A program made the translations under genes and the position numbers. Source: Sva-07 sp963716095 (GTDB lineage: Bacteria > Actinomycetota > Acidimicrobiia > Acidimicrobiales > Ilumatobacteraceae). From it: a stretch of DNA of 64,000 bases. A model generated the notes under the pieces. It was not told where the DNA came from. It was given only the letters and a program-made list of their open reading frames with translations, and ran no database searches. Of this stretch, positions 29,089 to 38,605 are shown piece after piece (the stretch's first letter is position 1; each line of letters begins with the position of its first letter). The DNA lies in the NCBI GenBank assembly GCA_963716095.1, contig CAVQSV010000015.1, forward strand, positions 62,001 to 126,000. Reading direction: 5' to 3'.

Positions 29089-32000
29089 TCACGGGGATTG
29101 CTGGTCGAGATCGTCGGCGATGGTGAGCACCTCGGCGATCAGCTCGTCGATGGTGTCGGTGCACGGCCCGGCTGAGTCGCGCTCCCAGTCGAGGCCGACG
29201 ACGTCGAAGCCAACTCGAGCTGAATCGCCGAAGTAGCGGAACTCGATCGTCAGGTCGGACCGCAGCCAGCTCAGCAGCCGTCGGGCGAGGTCGTGGCGGT
29301 CGAGCTGCGCGCACGCAGTTGCGCTCGACAACGCGCCATGCCACCGTTGGATAGCAACACCGTTCGTGACGACCTGTTCCCACGGCTCGCGCAGATCAGC
29401 TGCGCGAATTGGGAGGTGTGCGCAGGCGCGACACCGCATGCGTCGGAAGCCGGTGGACACGTTGATCCACTGTGCATCGCCGCCCTGCGCTTCGCCGATG
29501 CCGGCGAGTACGCGTTCGGCCCACGTGGCCGCCTCGACCCAATCGCAGCGATCGGCTGCCAACATCGAACGGATGCAGTCGGCAGTCGACTGGATCACGG
29601 CGCTGCGGCTCGTTGCGGCCAGTTCGTCGAGCCCATCGATCAGAGCTGGTACCCGTTCGAGTTCACCGTCGACGAGGGCGGCCACCGCCACGTTGAACCA
29701 GGCGAGGAATCGCGTCGGCACGCTGGCATCGCCGAGATCGTCGAGTGAGCTGACCAGTTGGTCCCACATGTCGGGGTCGAGGTGGATGCCTTCGAGCGCC
29801 CGGTGGGGTGCCGAGGCGGAATCGGGCCGCGGAATCCAGTCGTTGCTGAGGATGGCGTCGAGAACTTCACGTGACTCGGCCTGATCGAACTCGGGTGAGA
29901 TGAGTGCAAAGCCGTAGAGCTCGAGTTCGAGCTTGGTCACCCCATCGGGTGCGAACGTGGGTCCGAGCACGAGCTGTTCCAGTTCCGTCCATTGGCGGAG
30001 GCCGGCGGCCTGTCCCGCCAACGTGAGCTGGAACGCATCGTCCCACTGGCGGCGCTCGACGAGGGAGTCGACCGCCACGATGGCGTCGGTCAGCCAACCG
30101 GCCATCTCCTGGCGCACGAGTTCTTCGTCGAGGCCGCGGCTCCGCAGCGAGAGTCCGCGCAGCGTGTTGGCGACGTGGTGGGCGTGCAGGGCTCGGACCT
30201 CGTCGGAGCTTCCAGCGTGCTGGAGGTGCTCTCGACCGTAGGTGCGCATCGTTTCGAGCATGCGGTACAGCGATGTGCCGTCGTCGGCGGTGACTCGTTG
30301 GAGCAGTGATCGGTCGACGAGGCCGGGGACTGCATCGATCACATCGAGTTCGTCAGCGACCCCACCCGACGCAACCGCACGGGCGGAAGTCAGGTCGAAC
30401 GTCGACGGGAACACCGAGAGCCGGTCGAACACGTCCTGCTCGATCGGTGTGCACAGGTCGTACGACCAGTCGAGCGTGCCCCGCATGGTCTGGTGCCGTT
30501 CCATCCGCGAGCGCCTCCCGCCGACGAGGAGGCGGAGACGCTCGTCGATGCTGCCGAGCAACTCGACCGGGGTCAACGAGCGCAGCCGCGACGCCGCGAG
30601 TTCGATCGCCAGCGGCAGTCGGTCGAGGCGCTCGCACAGCTCGGCGACTCGCGGCGAGCTGGGTGTCGTCGAGGTGGAGGTCGGGGGCCTCGGTGCGCAG
30701 CCCGAGCGAGGAACAGCTCGACGGCGTCGGTGTCCGACAGCGACGGCACCGGAGACAGACTCTCGCCGTTGACCATCAGCGGTTCTCGACTGGTCGCCAA
30801 CACGGTGACGGCGGGGCAGGCGACGGCGATGCGCTCCACCGCGTCGGCGGCGGGGGAGAGCAGGTGCTCGCAGTTGTCGATGATCAGCAGCAGGCGCTGA
30901 TGGCGGATCCGCTTGATCAGGTGATCGATGATGTCGCCACTCTGCGGCGGGGAGAGGCCGAGTCCAGCGGCGATCGCGAACGGCACGGCCTCGGGGATGT
31001 TGATCGGCGCCAGTTCGGCCATCCAGCACCCGTCCGGAAAGGAGGAGGCGAGCGTGTTGGCGACCTCGATCGCCAGGCGGGTCTTGCCGGTGCCTCCGAC
31101 GCCGAGCAGTGTGACCACGTGGTCGTTGGCGACACGCTCGGCGACGGTGTCGATGTCGTCGGCACGTCCGATGAAGGAGCTGGATTCGACGGGCAGATTG
31201 CCCTTTCGGCTGCGTTCGACGCGCAGCGATGGGAACTCGGCGTCGCCGACCTGGAAGATCTGCTCGGGGGACGAGAGCCCCTTGAGCCGGTGTTGGCCCA
31301 GGTCGATCAGGTCGCGGTCGATCAGGTCATGATCGATCAACGATGCCGTTGCGGAGGAGACGAGGATCTGTCCGCCGTGTCCGGCGTCCATCACCCGGGC
31401 CACCCGGTTGAGCGTGGGTCCGAAGTAGTCCTGGCCCCGCCGCTCGGCCTCCCCGGTGTGGAGGCCGATCCGGACGGGCAGGTCGAGTTCGCGCTGCGCA
31501 GCGAGCGCGGCGTCGACGGCGGACGGTGCGGAGGTGAACACCGCACAGATGCCGTCGCCGGTGTGTTTGAACACGATGCCGTCGTGATCGGCGACCACGC
31601 GGGCGAGGAGCCGGTCGTGCTCGTCGAGTTCGATCGACATGCGGGTCTCGTCGGCCTGCCAGCGTTGCGTCGAGGATTCGATGTCGGTGAACATGAACGT
31701 CACCGTGCCCTCCGGCAATGCCGTCGATGCCGTCGATGGCGCGGCGGAAGCATCCGGTGTTCGCTCGTCGTCGGTGGCGGCGAGGATCTCGGCTTCCAGC
31801 GCTCGGAGTTCCGACGACGGGTCGAGGCCGACGTCGTCGCGGAGCGTGGTGCGAAATCGTTGGAACGCCCGCAGCGAGTCGGCCGTCCGGCCGTCGTCGG
31901 TCAACGCTCGCATCAGCAGCGCTACGGGCCGTTCTCGATACGCGTGCTCTGCGACATGGGGTTCGAGTAGCTCGACCGCAGCGGCCGGGCGTCCGGCGGC

Positions 32001-32498
32001 CACGAGCGCCTCGGCGAGGTCCTCGGTGGTCGCTGCCCGTTCGCCCTCGAGTCGCCCTGCCTCGGTGGTCGCCCACTCCTCGTCGGCGAGGTCGCCGAGC
32101 GGGCGGCCTCGGAACAGCTCCAGTGCGTCGGTGAGGTCGTCGATACGGGTGGGCCCCGTCGAGGTCCGCAAGGTCTCGAAGCGGCGCAGGTCGATGCGGT
32201 GGCTGTCGCCGTTGAGTCGGTAGCCGCCATCGAATGCTTCGATGTCGTCGCCGACGATCTTCCGCAGTCGCGACACAGCGGTACGCACCGTCGAACCCGA
32301 GCTGTTGCCGTCGGCGACGTATTCGGCCAGCCGGCTTGCCGACACGGGCTGTCCATCGGCGATCACCAGCAAGCCGATGAGCCGCTTGAGCTGGAGCGAC
32401 AGCGTTGCCGCCTCGCCGGAATCGTCGGTCACCTGGATCGGTCCCAACACCTGGATCTGCACGTCGCCCCGTCCGTTCATGTCGTCGACCGTGTCCAC
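29089..32498 (-). CDS. BTAD regulator fused to class III nucleotidyl cyclase and STAND-like ATPase, frameshifted
   Basis: About 1136 residues. Domains in order: winged-helix DNA-binding (about 10-98), BTAD (105-240), class III adenylyl/guanylyl cyclase (264-418), then an AfsR/NB-ARC-like ATPase with P-loop GVGGTGKT (466-473), LLIIDNCEHLL and VLATSREPL, and an Ala-rich helical repeat C-terminus. The cyclase keeps both metal Asp (Asp272 in FTDIESS, Asp315 in GDG), Lys311 and the Asn364/Arg368 transition-state pair, so catalysis is plausible. Two apparent extra bases at about 30688 and 30650 break the frame around APDLHLDDTQLAA; VAELCERLDRLPLAIELAASRLRSL follows. The stop is next to a palindromic repeat. 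It is divergent from the universal stress genes. Confidence 0.85.
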
Positions 32499-32613
32499 CG
32501 TACGTCACCGCCGTGTCACCGGATCGCCGACCGACGGTGACAGGTCGGTAACGGCCGGTTTGCAGAGTGGCGTCGTCCACCCGGCACCCAGTCACGAAAC
32601 GAGAGGGACTACC

Positions 32614-33082
32614 ATGAACGACATCATCGTCAGCATCGACCGATCCGACGCCGCCCGCGCGTGCTCTGCAGACCGCTGCGGAGTTGGCGACGTCGTCGGG
32701 TGCCAACCTGCACGTCGTGATGCGCGCCGAGCGCACCAGGCCGGTTGACGTCGCCGTGGGAACCGACCGGTTCCACGGTGACTGGTTCGCCGATGCCGAG
32801 CAGTTCGTCGTCAACGCCACCGCGAAGTTGAAGATGCCATCGATCAGCAGTGTCGTGACGCTGGGCGACCCCGTCTCCGTGCTGTGTGAGGAGGCGGAGC
32901 GTCTGCGGGCACGCCTGATCGTGGTCGGCAATCGGCGCGGGCACGGAATGAGCCGGGTCTTCGGTTCGGTGACGCGACGTGTCGTGCGGCGTGCGAGCTG
33001 CGCAGTGTTCGTCGCAGCAGCGAGCGACGGGCCGACTGTGCCGATGTTCGGACGAACCGCTGCGGCCGGAGGCATGGCATGA
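32614..33082 (+). CDS. Universal stress protein (UspA family), one frameshift
   Basis: About 155 residues, first of a tandem pair. It starts MNDIIVSIDRSDAAR and after one apparent extra base at about 32660 continues ALQTAAELATSSGANLHVV. The nucleotide-binding loop VVGNRRGHGMSRVFGSVTRRVV (G-2x-G-9x-G[S/T] type) is present. The C-terminus has an extra Gly/Ala tail. An SD-like GAGAGG lies upstream. Tandem copy at 33134. Confidence 0.85.
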
Positions 33083-33133
33083 TGACAAGCGGCAGACAGT
33101 TCGCCTGGGAACCAGACCGAGAGGCAAGAGGCC

Positions 33134-33550
33134 ATGAACGACATCGTTGTGGGGATCGACCGTTCCGAGACCGCTGCGCATGCAGCCGGCGTTGCGGCAG
33201 AACTGGCCAAGGCGCTCGGGGTCAACCTGCATCTGGTGACCTGCGCCGAGAAGTCGAGGTCGATCGACGTCAAGGTGGGTACCGATCGGTTCCACACCGA
33301 CTGGTTGGCCGAGGCCGATCAGTTCCTCAAAGACGCTGCCCGCCGCCTCGACTGCGACCAAGTCACCCATGCGGTCGGGTCGGGCAATCCGGCCGACTTC
33401 CTGTGCGACGAGGCTCGCCGCCTCGATGCTCGCACGCTCGTGGTCGGGAACCGTCGAGTGCAGGGTGTGTCGCGTGTGCTGGGTTCGGTGGCCGGTGACG
33501 TGCTGAAGAAGGCGGACTGCGACGTGTTGATCGTCAACACCACCAGCTGA
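33134..33550 (+). CDS. Universal stress protein (UspA family)
   Basis: 138 residues, intact paralog of the preceding gene: MNDIVVGIDRSETAAHAAG, VNLHLVTCAEKSRSIDVKVGTDRF, and the nucleotide-binding loop VVGNRRVQGVSRVLGSVAGDV. Start context GAGAGGCAAGAGGCC-ATG resembles that of the first copy, showing that the leader was duplicated too. Confidence 0.9.
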   Translation: MNDIVVGIDRSETAAHAAGVAAELAKALGVNLHLVTCAEKSRSIDVKVGTDRFHTDWLAEADQFLKDAARRLDCDQVTHAVGSGNPADFLCDEARRLDARTLVVGNRRVQGVSRVLGSVAGDVLKKADCDVLIVNTTS

Positions 33551-33560
33551 CTTTGGCGCC

Positions 33561-33591
33561 GTTACGTCTGGTGTCTGACACCAACCGTCAC
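33561..33591. repeat. 31-bp palindrome of the GTC-GAC family
   Basis: GTTAC, four bases, GGTGTCTGACACC, four bases, GTCAC. It lies between the convergent Usp and Nudix genes, and its right arm (TCA at 33588-33590) is the Nudix stop codon. Confidence 0.85.
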
Positions 33592-34091
33592 ACGCCCGTG
33601 TCGATGGGAGTGGGCGGCGGGCCGTCGGTGATCAGCGTGCGGAGGTGGCGGCCGAGCCCTCGCGGGGAGAACCACAGGTTGTCGCTGGTTGCCTGATCGA
33701 TCTCGTCGATGTGCCACCAGCGCAGCTCGTGGAGCCGTTCGGCTCGGAGCTGTTCCCAACTCAGTGCGGGCGTCGGCTCGAATTGCTCGGTGGCCTCGAC
33801 GACGTAGTAGCGGTCGCGTTGGCCGTCCCAGCGTCCGTCGAGGTGAGGAATGACGTGGACGCGGTTCCACACGTGCGCTCCGACGACGGGATCGTGCAGG
33901 CCGACCTCTTCGATCAGTTCGCGGTGCAGCGCCTCGAGATGGCTTTCGCCGGGATCGAGGCCGCCACCGGGCAGTGACCAGACGGTCGCGTCGGGGAACT
34001 CGAACCGGACGAGCAGGATGTGCTCGTCCGGGGTGACGAGCAGCGCCCGCACCGCCTCGCGGATGCGCAATTCCGGGTCCGGTCGGGTCAT
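33588..34091 (-). CDS. Nudix hydrolase
   Basis: 167 residues. It begins MTRPDPELRIREAVRALLVTPDEHILLVRFEFP. The Nudix box runs from GGGLDPGESHLEALHREL to IEEVGL. WWHIDEIDQA and SPRGLGRHLRTLI blocks near the end resemble small ADP-ribose/NTP pyrophosphatases of this group. The stop codon lies in a palindromic repeat. Confidence 0.85.
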   Translation of the reverse strand: MTRPDPELRIREAVRALLVTPDEHILLVRFEFPDATVWSLPGGGLDPGESHLEALHRELIEEVGLHDPVVGAHVWNRVHVIPHLDGRWDGQRDRYYVVEATEQFEPTPALSWEQLRAERLHELRWWHIDEIDQATSDNLWFSPRGLGRHLRTLITDGPPPTPIDTGV

Positions 34092-34101
34092 CGACGAGCG
34101 G

Positions 34102-34392
34102 TCAGTCCTCGGGTGTGTCGCGCAGGCCGTCGTTGAACGCCTTGTACATCGCGTAGACGCTCTTGCACTCCTCGCACACCGGCAATTGCTTCGGATCGCG
34201 CGACGGCACCCACACGAAACCGCACAGCGCCTCGATCGGAGTGCCCATGATGCGGGCCTCCAGTACGACGGCTGCCGCGTTCTCGCCCTTCTTGGTCTTG
34301 ACGATGTGCGCCGAGGTCGGTTCGCCGGTCTCGGTGATCTCGTCGGTGCGGGTGTCGACGTCCTCGACGGGCATCGTTTCGAGGTCGGTCAT
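34102..34392 (-). CDS. DUF3039 family protein
   Basis: 96-residue actinobacterial protein with an acidic N-terminus and a CGFVWVPSRDPKQLPVCEEC core. The two Cys pairs (Cys..Cys-x2-Cys type) suggest a zinc ribbon. Function unknown. Ten bases separate it from the Nudix start downstream, so they are likely co-transcribed. Confidence 0.85.
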   Translation of the reverse strand: MTDLETMPVEDVDTRTDEITETGEPTSAHIVKTKKGENAAAVVLEARIMGTPIEALCGFVWVPSRDPKQLPVCEECKSVYAMYKAFNDGLRDTPED

Positions 34393-34427
34393 GGGATCAG
34401 TGAATCACATCAGGTAGGGTCATCGTC

Positions 34428-34559
34428 GTGCTCATCGCCGTCATTGCCATTGTCGCTGCAGTAGCAGTAGCAGGCGCAGTGGTGGCTGCACGCGGCCCCG
34501 CACCCGTACTCATTCCGGTACGGGTCAGGCGGGGGACACGAGTTCAGCGCCAGCGCTGA
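34428..34559 (+). CDS. Possible small hydrophobic protein (43 aa)
   Basis: GTG start with TAGGGT (34415-34420) seven bases upstream, as in a leaderless gene. It encodes VLIAVIAIVAAVAVAGAVVA, one membrane helix, then an Arg-rich tail ending in VQRQR. It lies in the 261-base gap between DUF3039 and the malic enzyme. No homolog is recognised, so it remains tentative. Confidence 0.35.
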   Translation: MLIAVIAIVAAVAVAGAVVAARGPAPVLIPVRVRRGTRVQRQR

Positions 34560-34653
34560 GCATCGTCGAACTCGCCCGACCAGCCGGACACCGGCGGCGG
34601 GCTCCGCTGCAGGTCTTCGGGACGCCCCCGTATCTCCCCACAAGGACAGACCC

Positions 34654-35886
34654 ATGACCACCAACGTCACCGACACGAACACGACCGTCCCGGACCCCAT
34701 CGCCGTGACCGATCCCTACGCCGACGACCCGGCCTTCGTCCTGCACCAGGGCGGCAAGCTCGTGATCGCCTCCCGTGTCCCGATCGACGGACCGGAGGAC
34801 CTCTCGCTCGCGTACACGCCTGGTGTCGGCCGCGTGTCGCAGGCGATTGCGGACGAACCCGATCGCGTGTGGTCGCTCACCGGCCGCTCGAACGCCGTCG
34901 CGGTGCTCTCCAACGGCACTGCCGTGCTCGGCCTCGGCGACATCGGTCCCGAAGCGGCAATGGCCGTGATGGAAGGCAAGGCCGTCCTGTTCAAGCAGTT
35001 CGGCGGCGTCGACGCCTACCCGGTGTGCGTCACTGCCCCGACCGTCGACGAGATGGTGGCGATCGGCAAGGCGATCGCGCCGACGTTCGGTGGCATCAAC
35101 CTCGAGGACATCAAGGCTCCGGAGTGCTTCGAGATCGAGCGGCGGCTCCAGGACGAACTCGACATCCCGGTCTTCCACGACGATCAGCACGGCACGGCGA
35201 TCGTCGCTCTGGCCGCGTTGATCAACGCCGCCGAGGTCGTCGGCAAACGTGTCGAGGAACTGACCGTCGTGATCGTCGGTACCGGTGCGGCGGGGGTCGC
35301 CGTGGCTGAACTGCTCCACGACGCACGTGTCGGTCAGGACGGCACGGGCGACATCATCGGTGTCGACTCCACCGGCATCCTGCATCGCGAACGCGAGAAC
35401 CTCACCCCGACCAAGCAGTGGTTCGTCGAGAACGGCAACTGTGATGACCGCCGCGGTGGCGTGCGCGAGGCGCTGCAGAACGCCGACGTGCTGCTCGGTC
35501 TGTCCGGCCCCGGCATCATCCAGCCGGAGTGGTTGGCGGAGATGGCCGACGACGCGATCGTGTTCGCGATGGCGAACCCGACCCCGGAAGTGATGCCCGA
35601 GCTGATGCCGGACAACGTGTCGGTGATCGCCACCGGTCGCAGCGACTATCCGAACCAGATCAACAACGTGCTCGCATTCCCCGGCGTGTTCCGTGGCCTG
35701 CTCGACGTGCAGGCCACACGCTGCACGATCGAGATCAAGCGGGCGGCCGCCGACGCGCTGGCCGGCCTGGTGTCCGATCCGGTCGCCGAGCGGGTCATTC
35801 CGGGCGCGTTCGAACCGGGCGTTGCCGACGCCGTTGCCGACGCCGTGCGGACGATGGCGCTGCAGCAGGGCTACGTCCGCGGCTGA
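34654..35886 (+). CDS. NAD(P)-dependent malic enzyme
   Basis: 410 residues, intact. Oxidative decarboxylation of malate to pyruvate. Blocks: LAYTPGVGRVSQAIAD, AVLGLGDIGPEAAMAVMEGK, KAVLFKQFGGVDAYPV, NLEDIKAPECFEIE, FHDDQHGTAIV (metal site), and the nucleotide-binding VIVGTGAAGVAV. This is the short bacterial type without a C-terminal phosphotransacetylase domain. AAGGA upstream serves as the ribosome site of ATG 34654. NAD versus NADP use is not decided. Confidence 0.93.
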   Translation: MTTNVTDTNTTVPDPIAVTDPYADDPAFVLHQGGKLVIASRVPIDGPEDLSLAYTPGVGRVSQAIADEPDRVWSLTGRSNAVAVLSNGTAVLGLGDIGPEAAMAVMEGKAVLFKQFGGVDAYPVCVTAPTVDEMVAIGKAIAPTFGGINLEDIKAPECFEIERRLQDELDIPVFHDDQHGTAIVALAALINAAEVVGKRVEELTVVIVGTGAAGVAVAELLHDARVGQDGTGDIIGVDSTGILHRERENLTPTKQWFVENGNCDDRRGGVREALQNADVLLGLSGPGIIQPEWLAEMADDAIVFAMANPTPEVMPELMPDNVSVIATGRSDYPNQINNVLAFPGVFRGLLDVQATRCTIEIKRAAADALAGLVSDPVAERVIPGAFEPGVADAVADAVRTMALQQGYVRG

Positions 35887-35907
35887 TCAGTCGGGCAAGG
35901 TGGGGGA

Positions 35908-37179
35908 ATGGCCAGATTCGAGCGCTCCTTCGCGTCGCTGCAGAACCTGGACTACCGCAAGCTGTGGTGGGCGGGCACGTTCTCGTTCATGTCGGTACAG
36001 ATGCAGTTCCTGCTGCGCGGTGTGCTGGCGTGGGACCTCACCGAACGGGAGGGTGCACTCGGGCTCGTCTACCTCTGCTTCGGCATCGCACTCCTGATCG
36101 CCACGCCGCTCGGCGGAGTGGCTGCCGATCGCCTTCCGAAACGTCGTGTGCTCGTCGTCAGCCAGGGTGCGATCCTGGCTGCTGCAGCCGGCATGGGCGT
36201 CGTGGTGATCACCGACACCGTCCAGTTCTGGATGCTGCTCGTGGCCGCCGTCACGCAGGGCGTGGCCTTCGGCTTTCTCGGTCCCACCCGCGTGGCGTTC
36301 ACCTCCGAGATCGTCGGCCGGGACCAACTCGGCAACGCGATCACCCTGTCGTTGCTGAGCATGAACGGCACCCGGGTGATCGCTCCGGCGTTTGCCGGCG
36401 CTCTTGCCGGCGTCGTGTTCATCGGCATCGGTGGTGCCTACGTCGTCTCGGCAGCGTTCTCGCTGCTGTCGTTCGTGCTGCTCGTGCGATGCCCGCCGGG
36501 CGCTGCACCGAAGGCCGCTGGGACAGCAAGCCCGTTCGCCCAGATCGTCGATGGCGTCCGTTACGTCTCGGCTCGACCGCACCTGCGGCGGCTCGTGGTG
36601 AGTTCGTTCGTGATCATCATGTTCGGCTTCAACTACGTCGCCTTCATCCCTGCGCTGGTCAAGGGGGAGTTCGGCCTCGGCGACGGCTGGGTCGGCATCA
36701 TCATGTCGGCCAGCTCGATCGGTGCTGTAGCGGTGGCGATCCCGCTTGCCGGCCGAGCGGACGGTGCGGGCGTCTGGAAGCTGATGGTCGGCTCCGGGCT
36801 GTTGTTCGGTACGGCGGTGATCGCGCTCGGGCTCTCGCCGCTGTTCGGCATCGGCGTGATCGTGGTGGTGTTCATCGGCGCCGGCACCACGGGCTATCAA
36901 TCGCTGTCGAATTCGATCGCGCTGAACATGACCAGCGACTCCCATCAGGGGCGAGTGCAGTCGCTGATGATGTTGAGTTTCGCCGGGTTCGGAATCGCTG
37001 CCGCTCCACTCGGGCTGCTCGCCGAAGCGATCGGCCTCCGCCAGACGATCGCATTGATGGGAGCGGTGACGTTGGCGACGGCGATCGGCTACGGCGTCCT
37101 CGAACGAAATGTTCAGGCCGAGATCGAACAAGGGCTGCGCCCCGACGAACCATTGCCGGTCGAACCCGTCAGCTCGTGA
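35908..37179 (+). CDS. MFS transporter
   Basis: 423 residues with about 12 hydrophobic helices. It begins MARFERSFASLQNLDYRKLWWAGTFSFMSVQMQF, the N-terminal pattern of ENTS/MdtG-like efflux MFS proteins, with a GGVAADRLPKRR A-loop after helix 2. Substrate unknown. It starts 22 bases after the malic enzyme and overlaps the convergent HD gene by 11 bases. Confidence 0.85.
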   Translation: MARFERSFASLQNLDYRKLWWAGTFSFMSVQMQFLLRGVLAWDLTEREGALGLVYLCFGIALLIATPLGGVAADRLPKRRVLVVSQGAILAAAAGMGVVVITDTVQFWMLLVAAVTQGVAFGFLGPTRVAFTSEIVGRDQLGNAITLSLLSMNGTRVIAPAFAGALAGVVFIGIGGAYVVSAAFSLLSFVLLVRCPPGAAPKAAGTASPFAQIVDGVRYVSARPHLRRLVVSSFVIIMFGFNYVAFIPALVKGEFGLGDGWVGIIMSASSIGAVAVAIPLAGRADGAGVWKLMVGSGLLFGTAVIALGLSPLFGIGVIVVVFIGAGTTGYQSLSNSIALNMTSDSHQGRVQSLMMLSFAGFGIAAAPLGLLAEAIGLRQTIALMGAVTLATAIGYGVLERNVQAEIEQGLRPDEPLPVEPVSS

Positions 37180-37801
37180 GGTCGGCCAGCTCGGCGGCCA
37201 GGTTGGCTCGGGCGTGTTCTTCCCAGCGGTCGCGACCGCTCGGCGTGAGGTAGATCGCCGGGCGGGCGAGGAAGCCGTCGAGGACAGCGGTGCGCCCCGT
37301 TCTCCAGTCTTCGTCGTCGACGTGGCGGTACTCGGATCGCACCGCAGCGACGTATGCGGAGTATGCCGCTGGATCGGCGCCGAGGATGGCGAGGTCGGCG
37401 TCGAGCAGCACGGCGGTGTCGCCACCCGCTTGTTCGGCATTCGTTGCGCCGTGTTCGGTGGCCTCGATCATCGAGCCGACCCGCTCGACAGCGGCCTCGT
37501 CCCAGCCGATCGCGGTCAGGTCTCGTCGGGCCAGACGGGCGCTCGCCCGCTCGTTGGCCGGGTACGCGGGCTCGTAGACGGCATCGTGGTAGAACGCCGC
37601 GGCCACCACTTCGTGGAGGTGCTCGACGTGTTCGGTGGCGGCCAACTCGTCGACGTGGCGGATCACCCACGCCACGTGCGTGGCCGTGTGATATCGGCGG
37701 TGCTTCTCGCGGTGGCGTGCGAGCAGGTTGTCGAACAATCGGCGGTCGCCTCCCACGTGGAGCTGCCAGGCGACTTCCAGCTCGAGCGTCACATCGGTCA
37801 C
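37169..37801 (-). CDS. HD-domain phosphohydrolase-like protein
   Basis: 210 residues. It starts MTDVTLELEVAWQLHVGG. The metal-binding signature is spread over RRYHTATHVAWV (His), AAFYHDAVYEP (His-Asp) and MIEATEHGATN, ending VLLDADLAILG: the order of the predicted metal-dependent HD superfamily. Substrate unknown. Confidence 0.8.
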   Translation of the reverse strand: MTDVTLELEVAWQLHVGGDRRLFDNLLARHREKHRRYHTATHVAWVIRHVDELAATEHVEHLHEVVAAAFYHDAVYEPAYPANERASARLARRDLTAIGWDEAAVERVGSMIEATEHGATNAEQAGGDTAVLLDADLAILGADPAAYSAYVAAVRSEYRHVDDEDWRTGRTAVLDGFLARPAIYLTPSGRDRWEEHARANLAAELADLTS

Positions 37802-37842
37802 GCCTCCAGTGTGCCAGCGCTGATGTGCCAGGGTGATCGGCG

Positions 37843-38136
37843 ATGACGATCCTGATCGATGAGGCCCGCTGGTGGTGGCGCGGCAAGCGGTGGTGCCACC
37901 TCGTCAGCGACACCTCCTACGACGAGCTGCACGACTTCGCCGACCGGGTCGGGATCCCACGGCGCGGCTTCCAGGGTGATCATTACGACATCCCCGAGGA
38001 GTACCGAACCGAACTCATCGAGGCCGGCGCCGAGCAGGTCGAGAGCCGCGAACTCGTTCGGCGCCTTCGTGCAGCCGGCCTGCGCCTGAGTCCGGCCGAA
38101 CGCCGTTCCCGGATCGACACCGACCTCAGGTCGTGA
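37843..38136 (+). CDS. DUF4031 family protein
   Basis: 97 residues: MTILIDEARWWWRGKRWCHLVS, DELHDFADRVGIPRRGFQGDHYDI and a basic C-terminal helix. This fits DUF4031, a small family of unknown function common in actinobacteria. It is divergent from the HD gene with 41 bases between. Confidence 0.82.
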   Translation: MTILIDEARWWWRGKRWCHLVSDTSYDELHDFADRVGIPRRGFQGDHYDIPEEYRTELIEAGAEQVESRELVRRLRAAGLRLSPAERRSRIDTDLRS

Positions 38137-38202
38137 GCACGCCCTCGACCGGGTGCGCATCACGTGCGCGTAACCGATGAGAGCACCGTTCCAATCAGGT
38201 CG

Positions 38203-38208
38203 TAACCT
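38203..38208 (+). promoter_or_regulatory. Probable -10 box (TAACCT) for the ArsC-like gene
   Basis: TAACCT ends seven bases before ATG 38216, the leaderless spacing. This supports the upstream start, and therefore reading through the in-frame TGA at 38252, over a start downstream of it. Confidence 0.5.
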
Positions 38209-38215
38209 CGACTGA

Positions 38216-38605
38216 ATGGCCGCCGTCGCAACCATCTTCCACAACCGCCATTGAAACTCCTCGACCAATGCCGTGCGCATTGCCGAAGAGCTCGGAGTCG
38301 AGGTCGACATCGTGAACTACATCAACACGCCGCCGGACGCCGACACACTCCGTTCGATCATCGCCAAGCTCGAAGACGAGCCGACCGCGCTGGTACGGCG
38401 CGACAGCAAGTGGAAGAAGCTCGGGCTGACCGACGACGACGCCGCCACCGAAGATCAGATCGTCGAGTTGCTGGTGAAGCACAAGCAACTGCTCCAACGA
38501 CCGGTGGTGGTCACCGCCGACACGGCGATCATCGGCCGTCCGAAAGACCGAGTGACCGAGCTGCTTGCGCCGTTCGCCTCGCGGTCGGGGAACGATGCCG
38601 GCTGA
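38216..38605 (+). CDS. ArsC/Spx-like thioredoxin-fold protein with in-frame TGA at the catalytic Cys: probable selenoprotein
   Basis: 129 residues if TGA (38252-38254) is read as selenocysteine: MAAVATIFHNRH-U-NSSTNAVRIAEELG. ArsC proteins have HNPRCSKS here, so Sec13 falls exactly on the catalytic Cys. The frame is open, unshifted and homologous on both sides. Further ArsC features are EVDIVNYINTPPDADTLRSI, LVRRDSKWKKLGL and LLQRPVVVTADTAIIGRP. A hairpin with bacterial SECIS geometry follows the TGA. A TAACCT box supports ATG 38216. The next gene, an ABC exporter, starts at GTG 38606 directly after the stop. An alternative is a Cys codon misread as TGA, but the hairpin argues against this. 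No sel genes lie in the window. Confidence 0.75.
38259..38303 (+). promoter_or_regulatory. Candidate bacterial SECIS element
   Basis: Twelve bases after the TGA, AATGC (38267-38271) pairs with GCATT (38277-38281) around the loop CGTGC, whose second base is G. The loop begins 17 bases after the TGA, within the range known for bacterial SECIS elements. An outer stem CCTCGAC/GTCGAGG (38259-38265 with 38297-38303) can close below it. Confidence 0.6.

Noticed and set aside
38273..38605. ArsC-like gene starting after the TGA
   Set aside because: A start at ATG/GTG after the TGA would delete the first strand and catalytic loop. The upstream ATG, promoter box and homologous N-terminus argue for read-through.
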